This document shows positions 19,746 to 30,494 of a DNA stretch of 43,662 bases, piece by piece. Under the pieces are notes generated by a model. That model saw only the letters and a program-made list of their open reading frames with translations. It did not search any database and was not told the origin of the DNA. The translations under genes were made by a program, and so were the position numbers. The first letter of the stretch is position 1; each line of letters opens with the position of its first letter. The stretch is from Chara braunii (taxonomy: Eukaryota; Streptophyta; Charophyceae; Charales; Characeae): positions 66,630 through 110,291 of the forward strand of contig BFEA01000772.1 of assembly GCA_003427395.1 (NCBI GenBank), read 5' to 3'.

Positions 19746-21283
19746 CTACATCACCCCTATACCCCCCCTGTACTCCAACCCCACCCCCCCCCATCCCAAA
19801 AAGTTTCTCAGCGGATTTGGGCTGTACTCAGCAAGCACAGACAGTACAGCCCCCAACTCAGATTTGAAGAAAAATCAGTGGATGGTTGTTTTCTGACTGG
19901 TCAGAAGACCGCCGACCGGTCGGCCCTACTGGTCGGCTGCAATACGGTCGGCGGTCGGGGTTGGCGGTCAGCAGGGGTGCAACCCTGGTGATGTCGTTAT
20001 CCGGTCTGTATAGGAGCGCCTTCGTCTGGAATTGCCTAATACAGGTTTGTTTTCATTTTAGTTTCGTGTTCAAATTTTGTTGAGGTTCTCTGTGCTAAAT
20101 AGCAAATTCCAGAGTGATTACTAAATAGTATACTAAAAGGGCCTTTACCCGATTCAGCCCCTGTTTGACAAAAGCAGCATATTGGGGTCCCTCGCCCAGA
20201 GCCCAATTCGTGAAAGCAGATCAAAAGACATGTTCTCTGGGTCAAAGGTCACATCCTAGCTAAAGTAAAGACAATGTCAAAGGTCATGGTTGAGCCCTGG
20301 ACGAACAGTCACCATGTTTAGATTTGGAGGTCACATTTGTTCGCCAGGGGCAATGCAAGTCATGTCTATTCAAACAAGGGATGTGTCTGTACGTGCAGTC
20401 AATGTGTCTGTTCGTGCAGAAAGAGTGTCTGTTCGTGCATTGGGTGTGTCTGTCCAGCAGAAGTCAAAGAGTTAAGTTCCAGTCCGTCTTCGAATCAGAA
20501 GGAAAGTCTAGATTCAGATTGGGAGTCCAAAATCAAGGCCTAAAGGCCGNAGCAGCAGCAACCCCTGAAGGAAAGGGATTTGGGACACATACACAGAGGC
20601 TGGGACTGGGAAAGGACCAGGACAGGCAAAATTCAGACCTCGCCAGGGGAGGCCAGCACTATAAGAAACGAGGCAGCCTCCCCCACAGGTAGATTCCCAT
20701 AGGCATTGATGCGTGGAAGTGCTGAGGCACTTGTGCGCTATAGTGCTGGGAGAGGCGCTGGTTGAAGAGGAGCTGCGCTAGGAAGAAGGGAGGCTGGGCG
20801 CTGGCTGCAGGGAAGCCATAGCTGCACNAGCCTATGTTAGTAGTAGCAGGGTTAGTCAATAGTGGTGTATCAGTGAGTGACATTCAGAGTAGATCTTCGT
20901 AGATGAGAGTGTGNATGCATAGTGTAGGGAAGAGAACCAAGACAGAGTTATTGAGAGAGAGAGCAAGAGAGAGAAAAGCAGGGAGTGAGTTTGGATATGG
21001 TGAACACTTACCTGTTGGCGCCACACCTGTGATCTGAAGAAGGGCATTGGCTGAGACAGGTCCCATGCTGTTGTATGACGAGGGGGACCTACCTTTTTTT
21101 GGCGCTGAACTCTGGAACTCATGATACTCTTTGTATTAAGTGACATTGATAATACAAGCTGCGCTACTTGGTTCTTATCTCATCTCAATCTGGTTTTGTG
21201 TGAGACCACTTTGTACGTGTGATGACATGTATGCATGCGGTTTGATGCTCTCGAGCAAGCTGTGAACAGTCAGGTTCCTTGCA
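19746..21283 (+). mobile_element. Element 2, 5' LTR (left end missing)
   Basis: At least 1538 bp, essentially identical to the 3' copy, including Ns at matching positions. It contains a C-rich block, a CCGACCGGTCGGCC-type GC-rich dyad region near 19910, four spaced GTGTCTGT words near 20380-20450, and a possible TATA element (ACTATAAGAAA) near 20659. The end is CCTTGCA. Confidence 0.9.
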
Positions 21284-21287
21284 ATTC

Positions 21288-21299
21288 TGGTATCGGAGC
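21288..21299 (+). other. Primer-binding site of element 2
   Basis: TGGTATCGGAGC lies four bases after the LTR and differs by one base from the complement of the initiator Met-tRNA 3' end. Confidence 0.85.
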
Positions 21300-22302
21300 A
21301 GATACTTGTACTCACTGCGCTGGCATGAGTAAGGCCAGCGAGAAGAAGAAGAGCACGCTGGCTTGTTGATGATATTGGCGATGGTGGAAGAAGAGGTGGA
21401 TAGGGATATGGGAGAGGAGTAGGCCGAGGAGAAAGGGGCAGAAGTGATACTTACCTAAAGCGTGGAGTGCGGAGCGACGAGGAGTCTTCATCGACGATCG
21501 CTGCAAAAGAGAGAAGCACCCTTTACCCCTTACCTGGCTGCATGTGTGTGTGCATCTCTACTCCTCATCCTCTCTGGGGTTCGCTGCTGCTGCTGTCAAA
21601 TCGAGTCACAAGGTCTGTAGTCTGGTTGGTTGAGGTCAAAGGGTCTTGTCACGTCAGATCCAAAGTGGTCAGAGTCCTATCTTCTACCCTCTAGTCTGAA
21701 GTCTGTGCTGTAGTCAAGGGAAAAGTATGCTGGGAGATGGTGGCAGTCTGCCACGTCAGTATGCAAGCACGATATAAGGCATAACTAAACTGGGTAGACA
21801 TAGGTTGGGATCGAAGTATGGTCCAGCCATCTGATCGAGTACCACTCCAGCTCTATCTGTGCAGAAGGACACATAGACAGGGTTAGAAAAGAAGATAAAA
21901 GAAAAAAAGAAAGAACAACATTCATCACCAGACAAGATCAAGTGTGATATCTATTTTAATTAGTCCAATATCTGAAGTTGGCAACAGACAGCAAAGAAAA
22001 AAAAAGAGTCTTATTGTATAGTTCTGAAATTCGTTACTATTAAGGCAGCGACACCCAGAGTTTGGGGGAAAAAAAAAAAAAAACACAGACAAAGCAAAAT
22101 TGTTTTATTCCATCCACTTAGTTTAGGCTAAGGGTAACAATTGGGAGGCTTACCTGGTGGGACCAGCGGAGGGTTCCCTGTGCTAAGTTCCACCATGGTG
22201 GATGACTTCCCGATGCAGGGCTTGATTGCCCTTTCTGTTCTGTTGGGCCCGTTGTTCCGAATTTTCTTTCCCCTGGGCTTCGGGAGAGTGTGTACCGCCC
22301 GT
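21300..22302 (+). other. Element 2 leader
   Basis: About 1 kb between the primer site and gag with no supported gene. It holds an ACTTACCT word near 21449, a GCCACGTCAG word near 21750 and an A-run near 22070-22083. Unlike element 1 it has no obvious repeat array. Confidence 0.6.
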
Positions 22303-24354
22303 ATGATGGAAACAAGATCAGGCAAAATTAAGCAGGGGTTGCCGGCGGCGGAGCAGGCAGAAGTGGATCGCCGCCTGGCTGAAAAGAAGAAGGAAAAANA
22401 ACAGAAAAAGAAACAAAAAGAAGAAGAGGTAAAGAAAGTGAAAGAAGAAAGAGAAAAGCTAGAGAAAGAAATGAAAGAAAAGGAAAGGAAACTACAGGAA
22501 GAGCTAAAAGTCGTTGAAGAAGAAGAAGAAGAAGAAGAAGAGGAAAATGGTAAGAGGTTGTATCGTTGTCAGGCAGAACGAGGGGAGTCCAGCAGGCCAA
22601 GTGGCATCACCCTTCAGCCTGCGAACATGAACTGGCTTGATCAGTATGGGTATAGGACTCCCATGTATGTTGAGTCAGAATAGGAAAAAAATGTGTTTGT
22701 GGAACTCGTAGCTACAACAGAAGATCCTACGGAAAAAGAGCTTCTCATTCAAGAGAAGAAAGCGGAATTAAGTAATAAAATGGTAGCCGCAAAAAGACAA
22801 GAGTTCGACGAAAAGAAGAGACTGAAGGAAAAGGGGAGCGACTTCAGAGGCAATTGCAGGAACAGAAGGCGCAAGAAGAAAAACCTGCTATTGACGATCG
22901 ACTTTCCCTCCTTACCGATACACTCCTCCATACCAATCAACAACTGGGGGCATTAACTAAAAATGTCCAGGGCCTCGAACAGCACCAATTTGAGTTTGAA
23001 GGGGTCTGGAACAACTTCTTGCAAGGATCCTCACAAGAAATTGACAAACATATAGTCACTTGTATAGAGAGTCTAGATGAGCAGTTGGCCAAGAGATTGC
23101 CAGATCCCGCCGTGGCCAAGAAAATATTAGGCGGCGGAGGAGGAGGCGGAGGAGACGGAGATGGAGATGGCGGAGACGGTGACAGGAAAGGAAAGGGAGT
23201 GAAGCAGGAGGAAACTGGGGATGTCAGAAAGATTAAAGTAAAAATCCCATCAACGTACAAGGGGAAAAAGGACGAAAGTGTCTTACACTGGATTGCAGCC
23301 GTGGAGTCATACGTCTACGGACAACGCATTCCGTATTGGGACGGAGTTCTCATGACCAATTCGTGTATGGCCGGAGATGCAATGAGTTTCACCATTTCAC
23401 TACAAAAAGAAGCTGGTTGCCAAACCAGGGTTGAATACTCTCAGCAAACGAGAATTGAGGATTTCTTTAAGGCCGTCAGAGAGCGGTTCGAAGATAAAAA
23501 TTTGGCAAGAAAAACTGAAATGTTAATTCTAAATATAGCTGACAAGAAATGGAAAAGTGCACCCGCACTTAAAGCAACCATGGACGAACTCTTGCAATGC
23601 GCTGAACATGGACTTGCCCGCGCACAAATTCTTAATAATTTCGCAAGGGCACTTCCTGACCCTCTCCGTACTCAACTCTACCCTCGAACAGGAAGGAATG
23701 ACCTATGAGAAGTTCAACAAGATCGCAATAGATCATGCTGGCTTTCTAGCCGAAGCAAATTACTGCCATTATTGGAAAGATCTGCAGGCGAGGAAAAGAT
23801 GGCAGAACCGCACAATCTCAGGGAATATACCTGGGAAAGACAACCTCCTTCTGACCTTTGAAGAAGGCGGTGTTGAAACTCTTTCCTATGACCAAATAGA
23901 TTATGGTCTTGAGGAAGGACCCAGCGGTCCGGTAGCTCAGGAGGGGAGCTATGCGGCCGTTGCAGCCCGCGGGGGAGGGCGACAAGGAAGAGGACGCGGC
24001 CGAGGAAGAGGAGGCCGTGGACGTGGTGGAAGAGGACCCGGTACCCAGAGGGGTGGTGGCGAAGGAAGCTACTACGTGGGTGGAAGGGGCAATGGTCCCT
24101 CGCAAGGTGGCCGAGTTTCATATTCTACCTGGGGAAGAGGAAGAGGCGAAAGAGGCACGTGGTATACAAATTGGGATAAACCATATCCACCCCATCCAGG
24201 TCTGCCCGAATGGGAGCCTTGGAAGCAACTGGGGATAACAGAGAAAGTTTGGCAGGAGAGAAAGGCTGTCGACCAGTGCCTAAAATGTGGGGACCCCAAC
24301 CACATTGTTCCTTACTGCCCTGACTACAAGGTAGTAAAAGGGAACAGCCAGTAG
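22303..24354 (+). pseudogene. Gag of element 2
   Basis: The start is probably one of two adjacent ATGs at 22303 (MMETRSGK). The N-terminal third is a very long Lys/Glu-rich coiled coil that includes a run of nine Glu. A TAG at 22681 interrupts it, and a one-base shift near 22835 and another near 23690 break the frame. Further on come a Gly/Asp-rich linker (about 23130-23190), a capsid-like core (VKIPSTYKGKKDESVLHW through the RERFEDKN region), an Arg/Gly-rich RGG-type tract (about 23970-24080) and a CCHC knuckle CLKCGDPNHIVPYC (24277-24318). It would form the particle and bind RNA. Confidence 0.87.
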
Positions 24355-24830
24355 GGGTCTCGGTTGCCTCTACGGGAACTTCGGATGTAGAAAGAAAGAC
24401 ATCCTCCCATCCGAAGGTTCCACTGGCAGAGACTGAAGAGGACGACAGTCCCCACCTAGTACACTGTCCAGAGGTAGTCGGTGTTTGTACCTCTCTAGGT
24501 GGATCCCTCGCTGGCATGGGTGATGAGTTGGCCGCTCGTCGCCAAGCCTGGACTGAAATGGAAAAACGAAGAGGACAGCTAATAATTGCAGATCTTGAAG
24601 TAAATAAAGTAAGAGTTGGTGGAATGGTTGACACAGGGTCAACACGCAGCTACATAAGTAAGAAAGGGTTGCGAAAGTTGCGTCTCGGGCTTAAGGTAAA
24701 GCAATTAGATGAGCCCGTAGTAAGTGAGTTAGCTAATAGTACAGTAACTATTATGGATAAGTATGTTGAAGGGGTCAAGATATACTTCCGGCTCGAAGCA
24801 GAGGGAAAGTGGAACGCGTTCTCCACTCTC
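24355..24830 (+). pseudogene. Aspartic protease region of element 2
   Basis: The protease frame overlaps the end of gag one base out of phase and is open through the gag stop. A retropepsin-like core follows: VRVGGMVDTGSTRSYIS with the active DTGS at 24630-24641, and a second hairpin (VSELANSTVTIMDKYVEG). The frame then shifts near 24820, and the remaining motif (LPFDILLGMDW) is read in the pol frame. The overlap may be original to the element, while the second shift looks like decay. Confidence 0.84.
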
Positions 24831-26659
24831 TAACTCTCTTGGTAGAAGATAATCTTCCTTTTGACATTCTCCTAGGCATGGATTGGGGTGAAGCTGCCGA
24901 TGCGGATGTGAAGTTAAGGGACCATGAGTGTTGGCTCCCTAGTCCGCAAGGTAGAAAGAAGAAAATCCGCCTTTTTCATGAATCAGGTAAGGAAAGCATC
25001 TTAGCTCATTGTTGTATGAGTGCCCCCGCGTTCGCCCGCCATGTGAAAAAGTATAACCTGTATGATCAAGTTTTTGTTGCATATGTGCGCCCAGTGAAAG
25101 AGGGTGAAGCTAAAGAAGAGGCAAAATCCCCTAAAATTGAAAAGATTTTGAAAGAATTCGCAGATGTGGCAGAGGCCCCAAGCGGTGTGGTAGAACGACC
25201 AATCAAACATCGCATCGAAATCATACCAAGAAGCTCAATTCCTAAGGGGCCTATATATCGGATGTCACCTAAAGAGTTAGATGAACTGCGAGCCCAGCTT
25301 GATGAATTGCTGGAAAAGGGGTGGATAAGACCTAGCTCCTCGCCCTATGGTGCGCCTGTGCTATTTGTGCCAAAGAAAGACGGCGGCGTACGCATGTGTA
25401 TAGATTATAGAAGACTTAATGATATAGCAGTCAAAAATGCTGAGCCATTACCAAGGATAGACGATTTGTTGGATCGAGTGCAGGGTAGCAAGTACTTCAC
25501 TAAGATTTATCTGAAGTCTGGCTATCATCAGATTGAGGTAGAGCCAGATGACCAATATAAGACTGCCTTTCGAACAAGGTACGGGCACTATGAGTTCGTA
25601 GTGTTGCCCTTTGGTCTTACAAATGCACCCGCAACTTTTCAAAGGACCATGAATGAGCTTTTCCACGAATGGCTTGATAAATTCGTTGTTATATATCTTG
25701 ATGATATTTTGATTTTTAGTAAGAATCTGAGTGAACATTGCAAGCACCTTCGACTTGTGCTAACTAAATTGCGTGAGGCAAAATTGAAGTTAAACCTGAA
25801 GAAGTGTGATTGGGCCAAGCGTCAGGTTTTGTATTTGGGGCATGTACTTGATGGTGATGGGATCAAACCGGAAGATGCGAAAATTGCAGCAATCCGCGAT
25901 TGGCCTAGCCCCCGCACTTTGACTGAGTTGTTGTCGTTCCTCGGGCTAGCCAACTATTATCGGAAGTTCGTTAAACACTTCACGATAATTGTTGCGCCCC
26001 TTCGCAGATTGCTCAAGAAAGAAACAATCTGGAAGTGGGACTCAGACTGTACGGCTTCATTTAAGCGTTTAAAAAAATGTTTGATTAACTACCCAGTTTT
26101 GAAGGTTGTTGATCCTTCTTTGCCCTTTGTCGTCACAACCGACGCCAGTCAGTACGGGATAGGTGTTGTACTCCAGCAAGATGATGGGAATGGGTACAAA
26201 CCTGTAGAGTTTATGTCCCGACGACTGCCTAATGAGAAGGTTGCCGCTTCCACGTACAAAAGAGAGTTGTATGCTCTTCGGGAGGCTTTAGATCATTGGC
26301 GACACTATCTCTTAGGATGCCACTTTAAAGTGTACTCAGATCATGAGACACTTCGCTGGCTTAAAACGCAGACTCGGATGACACCTAAATTGACCAGGTG
26401 GGCCGCAGAGATTGATCAATATGACTTTGAGTTAAAGCCAGTCAAGGGTAAGTACAACGTTGTTGCTGACGCGCTAAGTCGAAGATCTGACTTTTTCGGT
26501 GTTGTTGTGACATACTTAGATATGGGCACCGACTTGCAAGATAAAATTAGGAATGCGTATTCCATAGATCCTGTCTACGGCGCTATGGTTAAACATGTGC
26601 AAGAAGCGCCACACGAGTTTCCTAACTACCGAGTTACGCAAGGACTGTTGTTCGAGTAA
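24809..26659 (+). pseudogene. Reverse transcriptase and RNase H of element 2
   Basis: 616 residues open. Order: end of protease; RT with GWIRPSSSPYGAPVLFVPKK, VRMCIDYRRLN, VVLPFGLTNAPATFQRTM and YLDD (25694-25705); connection (LSFLGLANYYRKFVKHF); RNase H (TTDASQYGIG, STYKRELYALREAL, VYSDHETLRWLKT); then DALSRRSDF leading to integrase. Motif A is damaged: FTKIDLKSGY is expected and FTKIYLKSGY is found, so the first catalytic Asp is Tyr (25508-25510). RNase H residues are intact. A TAA at 26657 separates it from the integrase in the same frame. Confidence 0.93.
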
Positions 26660-27829
26660 ACAGATGTGCATGACCGGCTTTGCATTCTAAATGTGGAAAA
26701 GATCAAAAGCTTGATCTTGGGGGAGTGCCATGATACTGAAGGCCATTTTGGCTGGAAGAAAACTTATGCGGGCCTATTGCATTCCTACACATGGCCTCGC
26801 ATGAAAGCCGACTGCATTGCATATGTCCAAGGTTGTCAAGTATGCCAAAGAAACAAGAGCACCACTCAACCTTCCCTTGGACTACTAAAGCCCTTGCCAA
26901 TTCCAACTAGTCCAGGAGACTCCGTATCCATTGATTTTATGGATACCATGTGAAGAGCAGGAATGGAAAAACGCAAATTATGGTCATCGTTAACAAATTT
27001 AGTAAGTATGTTGTGTTCGTAGCGTTACCAGCAGAAGCCAAGACCGACTTAGTAATTCGAGAATTCTTTAACCATTGGGTAAAGGATTATGGACATCCCT
27101 TAACGATTGTGAGAGACAGAGATTCACGGTTCACGAGTGAACAATGGCAACAACTCATGAATGTCTATGGCTCTAAGTTAACTATGTCATCGGGTAGACA
27201 CCCTGAGACAAACGGCCAGACTGAGCAAATGAATAAGATTTTGCAGCAGACATTGTGCATGTACATCCGTCCCGACCAGATTGACTGGGATGAACATTTG
27301 CCCAAAGTTGCTAGTGACTATAACAACTCTGTTCACCTATCTGCATGCAGGACTCCGATGGAACTGCATTTGGGATGGCGACCACGTAGACCTATTGATC
27401 GCTTAAATCCGGATCAAGTACATAAGCTTCCTCTAGGGACAAGTGAATTTGCAATACAGTATCAATGAGATATTAAAAAGGTAAAGGAAAATATAATAAA
27501 GGCACAACACCAAATGGTGGAACAGGCAAATAAGCATAGGAGACCATCTCAATTCGTTGTAGGTGATTTGGTATGGGTTAAATCCAAAGATTTTGCTCCT
27601 GATGATAACATTTCTCAGAAGTTACTACCCGCCTACAAAGGACCTTGGCAAATTTTTGATGTGATTGGAGAGGTGGAATGACCTTCTTATGTAGTTGAGA
27701 TTCCTCTACATTTGCATACGTATCCGGTGTTTCACGCCTCAAAGCTTCTACCTTGCGTGACAAATGAGTTATTTCCCAGTCGCAGATCGGCGATACCTCC
27801 CAGTATGGATGGAAAATACGATGTGGATA
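26660..27829 (+). pseudogene. Integrase of element 2
   Basis: The HHCC domain (HDTEGH, then CQVC) and the first catalytic Asp (SIDFMD) lie before a TGA at 26951. A frameshift there moves the rest into another phase, with Asp in RDRDSRF and Glu in PETNGQTEQMNK, so all three catalytic residues can be read. Two further TGA stops (about 27466 and 27679) cut the C-terminal GPW-type domain. The sequence stops at PPSMDGKYDVD, the point where element 1 begins its chromodomain-like tail, because an N follows. Confidence 0.9.
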
Positions 27830-27830
27830 N

Positions 27831-29368
27831 CTACATCACCCCTATACCCCCCCTGTACTCCAACCCCACCCCCCCCCATCCCAAAAAGTTTCTCAGCGGA
27901 TTTGGGCTGTACTCAGCAAGCACAGACAGTACAGCCCCCAACTCAGATTTGAAGAAAAATCAGTGGATGGTTGTTTTCTGACTGGTCAGAAGACCGCCGA
28001 CCGGTCGGCCCTACTGGTCGGCTGCAATACGGTCGGCGGTCGGGGTTGGCGGTCAGCAGGGGTGCAACCCTGGTGATGTCGTTATCCGGTCTGTATAGGA
28101 GCGCCTTCGTCTGGAATTGCCTAATACAGGTTTGTTTTCATTTTAGTTTCGTGTTCAAATTTTGTTGAGGTTCTCTGTGCTAAATAGCAAATTCCAGAGT
28201 GATTACTAAATAGTATACTAAAAGGGCCTTTACCCGATTCAGCCCCTGTTTGACAAAAGCAGCATATTGGGGTCCCTCGCCCAGAGCCCAATTCGTGAAA
28301 GCAGATCAAAAGACATGTTCTCTGGGTCAAAGGTCACATCCTAGCTAAAGTAAAGACAATGTCAAAGGTCATGGTTGAGCCCTGGACGAACAGTCACCAT
28401 GTTTAGATTTGGAGGTCACATTTGTTCGCCAGGGGCAATGCAAGTCATGTCTATTCAAACAAGGGATGTGTCTGTACGTGCAGTCAATGTGTCTGTTCGT
28501 GCAGAAAGAGTGTCTGTTCGTGCATTGGGTGTGTCTGTCCAGCAGAAGTCAAAGAGTTAAGTTCCAGTCCGTNTTCGAATCAGAAGGAAAGTCTAGATTC
28601 AGATTGGGAGTCCAAAATCAAGGCCTAAAGGCCGNAGCAGCAGCAACCCCTGAAGGAAAGGGATTTGGGACACATACACAGAGGCTGGGACTGGGAAAGG
28701 ACCAGGACAGGCAAAATTCAGACCTCGCCAGGGGAGGCCAGCACTATAAGAAACGAGGCAGCCTCCCCCACAGGTAGATTCCCATAGGCATTGATGCGTG
28801 GAAGTGCTGAGGCACTTGTGCGCTATAGTGCTGGGAGAGGCGCTGGTTGAAGAGGAGCTGCGCTAGGAAGAAGGGAGGCTGGGCGCTGGCTGCAGGGAAG
28901 CCATAGCTGCACNAGCCTATGTTAGTAGTAGCAGGGTTAGTCAATAGTGGTGTATCAGTGAGTGACATTCAGAGTAGATCTTCGTAGATGAGAGTGTGNA
29001 TGCATAGTGTAGGGAAGAGAACCAAGACAGAGTTATTGAGAGAGAGAGCAAGAGAGAGAAAAGCAGGGAGTGAGTTTGGATATGGTGAACACTTACCTGT
29101 TGGCGCCACACCTGTGATCTGAAGAAGGGCATTGGCTGAGACAGGTCCCATGCTGTTGTATGACGAGGGGGACCTACCTTTTTTTGGCGCTGAACTCTGG
29201 AACTCATGATACTCTTTGTATTAAGTGACATTGATAATACAAGCTGCGCTACTTGGTTCTTATCTCATCTCAATCTGGTTTTGTGTAAGACCACTTTGTA
29301 CGTGTGATGACATGTATGCATGCGGTTTGATGCTCTCGAGCAAGCTGTGAACAGTCAGGTTCCTTGCA
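27831..29368 (+). mobile_element. Element 2, 3' LTR (left end missing)
   Basis: Matches 19746-21283 base for base except an N at about 28573 and a G/A change near 29287. It begins abruptly at CTACATCACC straight after a single N, exactly where the other copy begins after its gap. It ends TTCCTTGCA at 29368. Confidence 0.92.
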
Positions 29369-29465
29369 ATACTAAATAGTAAATACTAAGTAGGCATTCG
29401 TTTTCCACGTCTTTTATTTGTTTATTTATTTATTTTTTATGTTTTTTTTTTTTTCAAAAAAAAAA
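29369..29465. other. AT-rich spacer right of element 2
   Basis: AT-rich sequence with runs of T and A and ACTAAATAGTAAATACTAAG near the LTR edge. No gene seen. Confidence 0.6.
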
Positions 29466-29502
29466 ACAGGCCCTTATGGTCCTGGCGCCATTTCCATTCT
29501 GG
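29446..29502 (-). mobile_element. Retroposon 3' tail, copy A
   Basis: On the minus strand a 37-base segment starting CCAGAATGGAAA and containing the hairpin CAGGACC ATAA GGGCCTG runs into a T-run and then an A-run. A matching segment with its own A-tail lies at 37432-37489. It is likely the conserved 3' end of a short retroposon truncated at its 5' side. Confidence 0.6.
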
Positions 29503-29831
29503 GGAGCATCAATCCGGTTCCTATTCCATATGCAAGTCAGAATAACAGGATACATCATAAGTACTCACCCACGCTTCCTTCCGTCCGACCAAAGGACCCC
29601 TGACCAGCATTGATTGCTCCAACATCGTGGAGGATTGACTATCAACTTGCCCTACTTCATCCTTTCCTCACAGGTCTACTGCGAAAACCTGTCATATAAA
29701 ACATGACTAGCGAGAAAGGTCCTAGAAGCTGCCAAAGCTGCCAATTTTGTCTAAACTGTAAAAACCCCTTATGAGCTACATGAAAACTCTGCTATTTTGA
29801 ACCCTGTTTGCCCTAATTCTGTCCAAACCAT

Positions 29832-29845
29832 AAACCCTAAACCCT
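29832..29845. repeat. Two plant-type telomere units
   Basis: AAACCCTAAACCCT is two units of the plant-type TTTAGGG telomere repeat. At this length it may be chance or a trace of an insertion. Confidence 0.4.
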
Positions 29846-29849
29846 CAAC

Positions 29850-29964
29850 TTTTTTTTTTTCTTTCTTTCTTTTTTTATGTGGTCCGATGGACCATGGATC
29901 AAGATATTAAATTGATCAGAACAGATACTACACTTGATCTTAGCCAAAAGGCCGAGAAAGGTAT
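29850..29964 (-). ncRNA. U2 snRNA retropseudogene (3'-truncated, A-tailed)
   Basis: The minus strand starts ATACCTTTCTCGGCC at 29964 and continues GGCTAAGATCAAGTGTAGTA, the invariant U2 5' end including the branch-point recognition sequence. It then forms a IIa-like stem (TTGATCAATTTAATATCTTGA region) and a IIb-like stem (ATGGTCCATCGGACCA, about 29879-29895). It stops before the Sm site and passes into an A-rich tail (29850-29876). That is the look of a reverse-transcribed copy rather than a gene. Directly upstream on the same strand, 6 bases away, is the poly-A of the LINE. Confidence 0.9.
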
Positions 29965-30082
29965 TTTGAACTTTTTTTTTTTTTTTTTTTTTTTCAGTTC
30001 GTATCTTACTACCCGTATCCTATTTCCTTGAACCCTACAATTCCCTTCACTTATCCTTCCTCGCCTTGCCTCACTTTAATTC

Positions 30083-30415
30083 TTATGGCATCCTAAGTTC
30101 CTGTGTCAACAGATGATCATCCGCAGTGTCCTCCTGCCGCTCATATTTAAACCAATGGAAGATAAGTCTCTCTCCTTCTACGGTCGCTACTTTGCCTTGG
30201 GCTAGTACCCTTTTCTGGGATTTGGTTAGAATATCCCTTGCCTTTTCTGGGTTAAGAGCCACTTGCTTCTTTGTCCTAATCCAGGACGCCCTAATCTCTG
30301 TCTCCAACAGACTATAGAGAGTTGCCTTGGCTTCCACTCTAGTCATCAGAATCTTGCCCACCACCTGCTGACATCTTCGTCTCCATATTGTCCATAAAGT
30401 GTACTGTCTGGCCAT
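30083..30415 (-). pseudogene. LINE ORF2 C-terminal end
   Basis: 110 residues after a frameshift from the preceding piece. It is basic and Trp-rich (LYSLLETEIRASWIR, LIFHWFKYER), as expected for the tail after the zinc-finger region of plant LINE ORF2. No independent function is recognisable. Confidence 0.6.
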
Positions 30416-30494
30416 CCCGCCTTTCCTTAGGCACCTCGCTTCCTATCAATATCAATTTCCTGTTTCGCGGGAAGGGGACGTCCGTAGTATGTGT

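Larger units (their letters stand above)
19746..29368 (+). mobile_element. Element 2: Ty3/gypsy LTR retrotransposon, defective
   Basis: Direct repeats at 19746-21283 and 27831-29368 (constant offset 8085) enclose a primer site, leader, gag, protease, RT, RNase H and integrase on the plus strand. It ends TTCCTTGCA like element 1 and uses a similar primer site, so the two are related families. The coding region has at least three frameshifts and four stops. The true left end is lost in the gap, and the integrase C-terminus, any chromodomain, the polypurine tract and the 3' LTR start are lost at an N at 27830. No target duplication can be tested. Confidence 0.93.

Noticed and set aside
24331-24360. 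Slippery site for programmed frameshifting between gag and protease of element 2
   Set aside because: The frames overlap as expected, but no standard heptamer is in the right phase, and other shifts nearby are plain decay.
29832-29845. Interstitial telomere array
   Set aside because: Only two units, too short to call.
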